Positions 59,001-64,000 of a stretch of DNA of 64,000 nucleotides are shown piece by piece. This stretch comes from Rugalucina vietnamica (taxonomy: Eukaryota > Mollusca > Bivalvia > Lucinida > Lucinidae): the NCBI GenBank assembly GCA_964017185.1, contig OZ024875.1, positions 60,507,043 through 60,571,042 of the forward strand, written 5' to 3'. The notes beneath the pieces were generated by a model. It worked only from the letters and a program-made list of their open reading frames with translations, did not search any database and was not told the DNA's origin. The translations under genes and the position numbers were made by a program. The first letter of the stretch is position 1; every line of letters begins with the position of its first letter.

Positions 59001-60710
59001 GTACTCTAGGGAGTTTAAGTGTCTTGCTAGAAGACACAATGTAGTGACCCCTGTGGGGATCAAACCCAGGACCTCTCAATTTCAAGCACCAATGAATTGG
59101 TTAATCCAATTGGGTTTCCAGAGTTTGAATGAACTTACTATTCAAAGATATTGCTATTAATTTTTTTTTCACATATCATGTTGCTAACCTTGTTTTGTAT
59201 GTTGACATCACATCCTTTCTTGATAAGAATCTCCACCACCTTGGGATGGCACCAGTAACACGCATTGTGGAGGGCAGTCCAACCATTCTGGAACACACAA
59301 TAATGGCATGTGAGACAAACAATATGGTATGGTATATGACATATGAGCCGTCTCGTCGGAAAACCAACAATGTGGTTCCGAACAGGTCCGACACAAACCG
59401 GGCTGTACAGTCACAGAAGATGGTTAGAAGCTTGAAATTTTGGATTTAAGAAGAAGAGAAATTGTACTATCCGTGTAGCGAAAACAAAGGCACTGATCAG
59501 CTTCGCAGTTACTGTGAAGCTGATCTGCGTCTTTGTTTTCGCCTATCATGCAGATTGTTGGTTTTCCCCATGAGGCGGCTCATATTTTTGTTATTCTCAT
59601 GTTTTAGGTACATGTATATACTAAATTAAAGGCTACTCGATCCTTTCATATCCAAACCTTTTCAAATCTTATTCTGTTAAAAGCCATTAAAAAGAGTTCA
59701 ACATCTAATTCAAAAATAATTAAAAATATGCTTAAATATTCAACAAAGCTTTACAAGGGGAGTGGCTTAACCACTTAATCAACGAAAACAAAGATGCAGA
59801 TCAGCTGTGCAGTAACTGCACAGCTGATCAGTGCCTTTTTTTTGCTACTCGGAGAGTACAATCCCTCTTCTACTTATATCTAAAATTTCAAGCTTCTAGC
59901 CATCTTCTTTGACTGTACTGGCCGGTTTGTGTCAGACCTGGTCAGAAATCCCGAAGACCGGTATTCTCGCATCGCGGCTCATATCAAACATGTGAGACAA
60001 GAGTGATGTATACCTTCTCCTGTGTATCAATCTGTGATCCTGCCTCTATCAGAGTTTGTACAATGTCTGCATGGCCAACCATTGCTGCATGGTGGATAGC
60101 AAGGTTACCTCTCTAAAACATTATTTTACATGTGAGTCACATCATGTGAAAATCAACTTTTAACATAATGAAAAAAAAAAACAAAGAAAAAAAAACAACA
60201 AAAAAAAAAACAACTGCACAGGCTTTGTTATTGCTTACACTTAGAAATCAAATCTAGGCCTACAGTCATTTAAATGCATGTGTGTGGAACGGACTTGCAA
60301 ACAAAATAACTTGAAGAAAGTGTACAGCATAATCAAATTAATCATATAGTAAGTTGTAAGTTCATAAATGTTCGCGTGACTTTTATTTCACGATTTTTCT
60401 ACTTCCAAATTATGAGAGAGTTGAATTCTCAAACAAGTATTCTTGCAGTCTATAAAGCTAATAGTAACTAAGAATTTTGAATTTGCAAGAAAACAAAATT
60501 GCGAATACTAGTGAAAATTAAGTTCTCATGAACATTTCCAAAATTACAGTAATCACAAATGTACTGTATGAGTACCAAGTGGATAACAACATAGAAAAGA
60601 TGGGTGTGACTTACATTATCTTTAACATTTACGTCACACTTGTACTCCAGTAAGAGCTGTACTATGGCTGGTTTGCCCTGAGATGCTGTGTGGATTGGGG
60701 AACAGTCATT
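52029..60710 (-). CDS. Ankyrin-repeat protein, 3' half of gene with acidic C-terminal tail
   Basis: Eight exons read N to C, all phase 0: 60615-60710, 60014-60112, 59189-59287, 58425-58553, 57440-57538, 54362-54460, 53495-53671 and 52029-52814 (stop). The first six each encode one ankyrin unit (for example RGNLAIHHAAMVGHADIVQT, NGWTALHNACYWCHPKVVEI, TFWTALHWAADRGNDEVVYI), five of them 32-33 residues and one 43. Exon seven (RGETAAEKAQSDEIRDVLLN ... REL) looks like a capping repeat and linker. The last exon carries a long Glu/Asp/Ser/Thr/Lys-rich tail. About 527 residues are visible; 5' exons lie beyond 64000. Ankyrin repeats bind partner proteins; the partner and role cannot be inferred from sequence. 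Confidence 0.85.
53211..53446. mobile_element. Foldback element family M1, copy m
   Basis: TGAGCCCCGACATGAGAAAA to TTTTCTCATGATACGGCTCA, core GATCAGCTTCGCATTAACTG. It lies in an ankyrin-gene intron. Confidence 0.85.
54850..55113 (+). mobile_element. tRNA-derived SINE with 10-bp target duplication
   Basis: The head GGCGGCCCCCGTGGCCGAGT GGTTAAG (A-box) and TGGGTTCGCGCCTC (B-box) are followed by a conserved middle (GACAAGCCATGTTCTGCTTG). The 3' end is GAAAGGGACGTAAAACTGAA plus an A-rich tail. AACATATCAC flanks it at 54840-54849 and 55114-55123. It resembles widespread bivalve tRNA/CORE-type SINEs. Ankyrin-gene intron. Confidence 0.88.
55202..55411. mobile_element. Foldback element family M1, copy n (right end deleted internally)
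   Basis: TGAGCCGCCCCATGGGAAAA left end and intact core. At the right, GACCTGTTCG is joined straight to AGGTGGCTCA, losing about 25 nt including most of the TIR. Confidence 0.85.
55603..55870 (+). mobile_element. tRNA-derived SINE nested in the type B element, 12-bp target duplication
   Basis: Same family as 54850-55113. Perfect 12-bp duplication AAATCTTATAAA at 55591-55602 and 55871-55882. The second type B copy (near 61110) lacks the SINE at this place, confirming it as an insertion. Confidence 0.9.
56042..56083. repeat. Poly-A tract of about 42 nt
   Basis: Uninterrupted A run inside type B copy 1; absent at the matching site of copy 2, where a type C element is inserted nearby. Confidence 0.85.
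57191..57426. mobile_element. Foldback element family M1, copy o
   Basis: TGAGCCACCTCATGGGAAAA to TTTTCCCACGAGGTGGCTCA, core GATCAGCTTCGCGGTAACCG. Complete. It ends only 14 nt from the donor of ankyrin exon 57440-57538. Confidence 0.9.
57850..58424. repeat. Minisatellite made from an ankyrin exon end plus intron
   Basis: A unit of 179-189 bp is repeated three times beside the true exon 58425-58553. ATTAAT of the exon part recurs at 57901, 58081, 58260 and 58449. Each unit contains the last roughly 28 codons of the ankyrin exon (NDDKLGEIARMLIDAGADIN), its donor, and a C-rich spacer with up to 13 C in a row. The extra exon pieces have no stops, but their only nearby acceptor gives the wrong phase for phase-0 neighbours, so they look non-coding. 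Confidence 0.85.
58617..58863. mobile_element. Foldback MITE with a 93-nt near-perfect hairpin core
   Basis: Outer inverted ends are CTGGGCCCAGTTGTTCAAA and TTTGAACAACTGGATCCAGG, with GTTAGTTAACG/CGTTAAGCTAACG blocks. The core 58688-58780 has 46-bp arms around a single C. Ankyrin-gene intron. Confidence 0.85.
58923..59105 (-). mobile_element. tRNA-derived SINE (second family)
   Basis: The minus strand reads AATTGGATTAACCAATTCAT, then TCCTGGGTTTGATCCCCAC (B-box GGTTTGATCC). The tail GGGTACATTAAACCTCAAT is at its 3' end. It lies in an ankyrin-gene intron. Confidence 0.65.
59344..59582. mobile_element. Foldback element family M1, copy p
   Basis: TGAGCCGTCTCGTCGGAAAA to TTTTCCCCATGAGGCGGCTCA; core GATCAGCTTCGCAGTTACTG. 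Confidence 0.88.
59783..59981. mobile_element. Foldback element family M1, copy q (left end lost)
   Basis: Begins within AACGAAAACAAAGATGCAGA, has the GATCAGCTGTGCAGTAACTG core (same subfamily as copy l) and right end CTCGCATCGCGGCTCA. Confidence 0.75.
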
Positions 60711-60774
60711 CTGAAACAGATGGCACATCGATTTTAGATCTAACCATAACACTTTGGAATACATGTAATTTTCC

Positions 60775-60971
60775 ATTACGAAAACTTGCCCATGCAATAA
60801 ACAGAGATTTTTTTTAGCTTTAAAAATTGAAAATGATATTTTTCTTATTTTTGCTCATAACATAGATTGTGGGTACACATGGCAAGGCGGTTCTAACGAG
60901 AACCCACAATCTATGCTTTGGAGCAAAAAATAGGTATATCCGGTTTCCTGCATAGCCAGTTTCACTAGATA
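60775..60971. mobile_element. Foldback element family M2, copy d (truncated)
   Basis: CATTACGAAAACTTGCCCAT left end and a shrunken hairpin (GTGGGTACACATGGCAAGGC). It is cut by the start of the type B element at 60972. Confidence 0.75.
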
Positions 60972-61559
60972 AACTAGAAAAAGTGCCTTGAGAGGCACGT
61001 ATACCCCCGACTGGTAGCTCCCCACCCCGACCCCTAAGCCCACCGTGCCCGACCCAGACATGTTCACTGACACATTGAATCTCAATTCCCGAATTAAAAA
61101 GAGCACCCTCAACAAGTAAATCTTTAAAATTTGAATTTGCCAAAAGCACTGTCTAAAAGCATTGACAGGTGTGTGTGTGGGGGGGGGGGGGGGGGGGGCG
61201 GAGGGGGGGGGGGTTGTAGTAGAATGACAGACTTCTTTAGAGCAGTATACAGAGCTGACTTGTATACACAATCTAGGACTTGATCGCGGACATTGAGGGT
61301 CAGGTCCTCGGTCCTAGATGGAAAATAGAATGTCATTCTTTAATAAGAGCTGTCGCAGGACAGCATGCTCGACTGCTTCTGACCTTTGTCAAACATAAGG
61401 CCAAACCCGACCAGTAACCTAAAGCCTTATGCTCATACATCTTTTTGCATTGACGCAATAAGGCAAAATCACTGAACCATGAAAGTTAACTATAACTACC
61501 TAAGATTTAAAGGTCTCACTCATATTGTGAAAGAAGTGTGTTCATATACCAACTGAGTG

Positions 61560-62760
61560 CCAAGACACAAGGCAAAATCACTGAACCGTGAAATAAGGTC
61601 ACACTGACCTATAAGTATTTCAGGGTCAAAAGTCTAGTGATACTTACTCATAATGCGAAAGAAATATGATCATATACCCATTCAGTGTTGAGATATAAAG
61701 CAAAATCACTGAACCATGAAATTAGGTCAGTGTGACCTATAAGTAGGTTTGGGTTAAAGGTCTGGTCATACTCATTCATAATCAGAAAGAAGTATGAAAA
61801 AATACCAACTGAGTGTCGAGATATAAGGCAAAATCACTGAACCATGAAATTAGGTCACAGTGACCCAGGAATACTTTATGGTCAAAGGTCTTGTCATACT
61901 CGTATATATCGTGAAAGTATGTTCATATACCAATTGAGTGCTGAGATATAAAGGAAAATCACTGAACCGTGAAATTAGGTCATATTGAATTAGGACTACT
62001 TTAGGGTCAAAGGTCTTGTCATACGCAAAAAAGAAGTTTGTTCATAAACAACTTGAGTGCCGAGATATAAGGCAAAGTCACTGAACCGTGAAATTAGGTC
62101 ACAGTGGCCTATAAGTATATTGGGGTCAAAGGTCTGGTCATACTCACTCATAATCTGAAAAAAAGTATGAAAATATACTAATTAAGTGACAAGATATAAG
62201 GCAAAATCACTGAACCATGAAATTAGGTCACAGTGACCTAGGACTACTTCAGGGTCAAAGGTCTTGTCATACGCAAACATGGTTTGAAAGAAGTTTGTTC
62301 ATAAACCATTTGAGTACCCAGATATAAGGCAAAATCACTGAACCGTGAAATTATGTCACAGTGACCTAGGACTATTTCAGGGTCAAAGGTCTTGTCATAC
62401 GCAAACATACTTTGAAAGAAGTTTGTTCATAAACCATTTGAGTACCGAGATATAAGGCAAAATCACTGAACCGTGAAAATAGGTCACAGTGACCTATAAG
62501 TATATTGGGGTCAAAGGTCTGGTCATACTCACTCATTATCTGAAAAAAGTATGAAAATATACTAATTGAGTGTCAAGATATAAGGCAAAATCACTGAACC
62601 GTTAAATTAGGTTACAGTGACCTATAAGTATATTGGGGTCAAAGGCCTGGTCGTACTCACTCATAATCTGAAAGAAGTAAGAAAATATACTAATTGAGTG
62701 TCAAGATATAAGACAAAATCACTGAACCATGGAAAGTAGGTCAACCGACCCTTACCGTCA
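61560..62760. repeat. 128-bp satellite, about 10 units, each with an AGGTCAnnnTGACCT palindrome
   Basis: The palindrome starts at 61596, 61724, 61852, 61977, 62096, 62225, 62353, 62481, 62609 and 62738, almost exactly 128 nt apart. Four are exact (61596, 61724, 62225, 62481); four more have one changed base. AGGTCAnnnTGACCT is the consensus bound by estrogen-receptor-type nuclear receptors. Other conserved words are GGCAAAATCACTGAACCGTG and GGGTCAAAGGTCTGGTCATA. Confidence 0.9.
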
Positions 62761-62855
62761 TGACACACAAGTCAGTGTCACAAAGTCAAAAGATGAATGA
62801 CCAACCATCTTCCTAAGTTGTTTCTATTAAGAAGTAAAAAGAAAAAAAATTTGGG

Positions 62856-63530
62856 GAGTTCTAGATTTTGACCTCTAGCCCCGCCCCCTGACTCCGACCC
62901 AGAGGTCCGATGTCATGGAACCTAAAGTGTATGAAGTATGAATGCTTTATGATAAGTTGTTGTCAAGATATGGACTCCTTGTAAAAGTTACACAGCAGTA
63001 CATCTATATTTTACAGTGTTCTAGTTTTTAACCTCCAGCCCCACCCCCCAGGCATGTACCCAGAGATCCGATGCCGTGAAATGAAACTCAACCCTACAGG
63101 GTACCTATGGTCCGAGTATGAAAGCCCTCTGATAAAAGGTTTTCAAGATACAGACTTCTAGAATACTATATCACAGAAAAGCCATTATTATTAATGGTGT
63201 TCTAGATTTTAACCTCTAGCCCCACCCCCTGGCATGAACCCAGGGATCTGATGCCATGGAATGAAAGCCGACCCTACAGGGTGTCAATGGCCCAAGTATC
63301 AATGCTTTCTGATGAGTGGTGTCAAGATATGGACTTCTAGAAAACTTTAACACAAGAATTGCCATTTTTGAAGGTGTTCTAGATTTTAACCTCCAGCCCC
63401 ACCCCCTGGCCTGGACCCAGGGGCCCGATGCCATGGAATGAAAGCTAACCCCACAAGTTATCTATGGTCCAAGTATGAATGCTTTCTGATGAGTGGTTGT
63501 CAAGATATGGACTTCTAGAAAACTTAAACA
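62856..63530. repeat. Tandem repeat of about 170 bp (CTAGATTTTGACCTCTAGCC), four units
   Basis: Units begin near 62858, 63020, 63200 and 63377, each with GACCYCYAGCCCCACCCCC and GTCAAGATATGGACTTCTAG. The same repeat forms the core of the type B elements (56090-56760 and after 63670). Confidence 0.85.
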
Positions 63531-64000
63531 CAAGTGTGACGCACACGCGCACACGCACGGGAACGCGCACGGGAATGGGAACGGGAACGTGGACGACCGA
63601 GGTGACTGCAATAGCTCTATGCACTTCGTGCAGTCGAGCTAATAATATTAATAAAAAAAATAATATGAGATGTGCTAGATCTTGACCTCTAGCCCCACCC
63701 TGGACATGGAACCTAGAGTGTAATGTCATTAGGAACAAGGCAAACATTATAGAGTACCTATGGTGCAAGTATGAATGATTTCTTAACATGGCGGTTAAAA
63801 AAAAGTACAGAAAATACAATTTTCAAAGATGTTCTAGATTTTGACCTCTAGCCCCACCCCCCGCACATGGACCCTAGAGTCTGAACCTTACACGGTACCT
63901 ATGGTCTAAGCATGAATGCTTTCTGACAAGACTTATTGATGTCAAGAAAATAGACTTACAGAAAATTTATCATGGTCTCTATAATATTATAAATGTGTCC

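Larger units (their letters stand above)
61346..63640. mobile_element. Pearl/HINE-like element, type C, nested in type B
   Basis: The 5' part contains GCTCGACTGC, the exact complement of GCAGTCGAGC near the 3' end. The 3' end has a GCAC-TTC-GTGC hairpin and then GAGCTAAT, the hairpin plus CTRR-type terminus of Helitron-related elements. Contents: ten units of a 128-bp satellite (61560-62760), four units of a roughly 170-bp repeat (62856-63530), then a GGGAACGGGAAC-type microsatellite. Comparison with type B copy 1 shows a clean insertion between TTAATA and ATATTA. Confidence 0.75.
60972..64000. mobile_element. Pearl/HINE-like element, type B, copy 2 (interrupted, runs off the window)
   Basis: Matches 55435-56877 from AAACTAGAAAAAGTGCCTTG. 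Its left part runs to 61345 and resumes at 63641 (ATATTAATAAA ... TGACCTCTAGCCCCACC). The interval is a separate inserted element. Contains a G-rich tract (61178-61214). Confidence 0.75.

Noticed and set aside
61124..61336. Proline-rich minus-strand frame
   Set aside because: Caused by the poly-G tract at about 61178-61214.
63445..63819. Frame with a VPVPIPVRVPVRVRV repeat
   Set aside because: Produced by the GGGAACGGGAAC-type microsatellite at the end of the type C element.

Overview
The window reads as nuclear DNA of an invertebrate animal, most likely a bivalve mollusc. It is AT-rich and intron-dense, with GT-AG splice sites, 33-residue ankyrin exons, an adhesion-GPCR, tRNA-derived SINEs ending in a GGGACGTTAAACTGAA-type tail, and pearl/HINE-like elements (tandem core repeats, a microsatellite and a 3' hairpin) of the kind described from bivalves. 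I see no prokaryotic operons, rRNA or CRISPR. Exon limits come from reading frame, splice consensus and internal homology; none was checked against transcripts.

Layout. (1) 1-7691 and 9958-16274 are two copies of one segment. It spans the 3' end of a + strand adhesion GPCR (TM2-TM7) and, convergent to it, the last three exons of a - strand M1 aminopeptidase. Copy 1 carries about 1.37 kb of reverse-transcriptase element that copy 2 lacks; otherwise the stretches I compared are identical. The duplication probably left one full gene of each kind on the outside and a headless GPCR and headless aminopeptidase tail in the middle. (2) 14897-43697 (-) is one large aminopeptidase N-type gene of about 43 exons with TWO complete M1 domains in tandem, roughly 1,890 residues, with a short cytoplasmic tail, one membrane anchor and a Ser/Thr/Pro stalk. 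The exon at 28674-29067 joins the end of domain 1 directly to the start of domain 2, so this is a fusion and not two neighbouring genes. Paired exons of the two domains have nearly identical lengths. In this assembly both halves carry lesions: a 1-nt deletion in a domain 1 exon, a 274-bp hairpin element inside the catalytic exon of domain 2, and a GT-to-GA donor change. (3) 43698-52028 is gene-poor and filled with hairpin elements and a TIR-bounded satellite. (4) 52029-60710 (-) is the 3' half of an ankyrin-repeat gene with an acidic C-terminal tail. (5) 60711-64000 is nested repetitive DNA, including a 128-bp satellite whose unit carries an inverted-repeat AGGTCAnnnTGACCT motif.

Repeats make up much of the window: at least 16 copies of a roughly 235-bp foldback element, four copies of a second foldback family, six pieces of one RT element with a conserved 3' tail, an hAT-like element with an 8-bp target duplication, a 958-bp TIR element, several SINEs (two with clear target duplications) and three pearl/HINE-like families.
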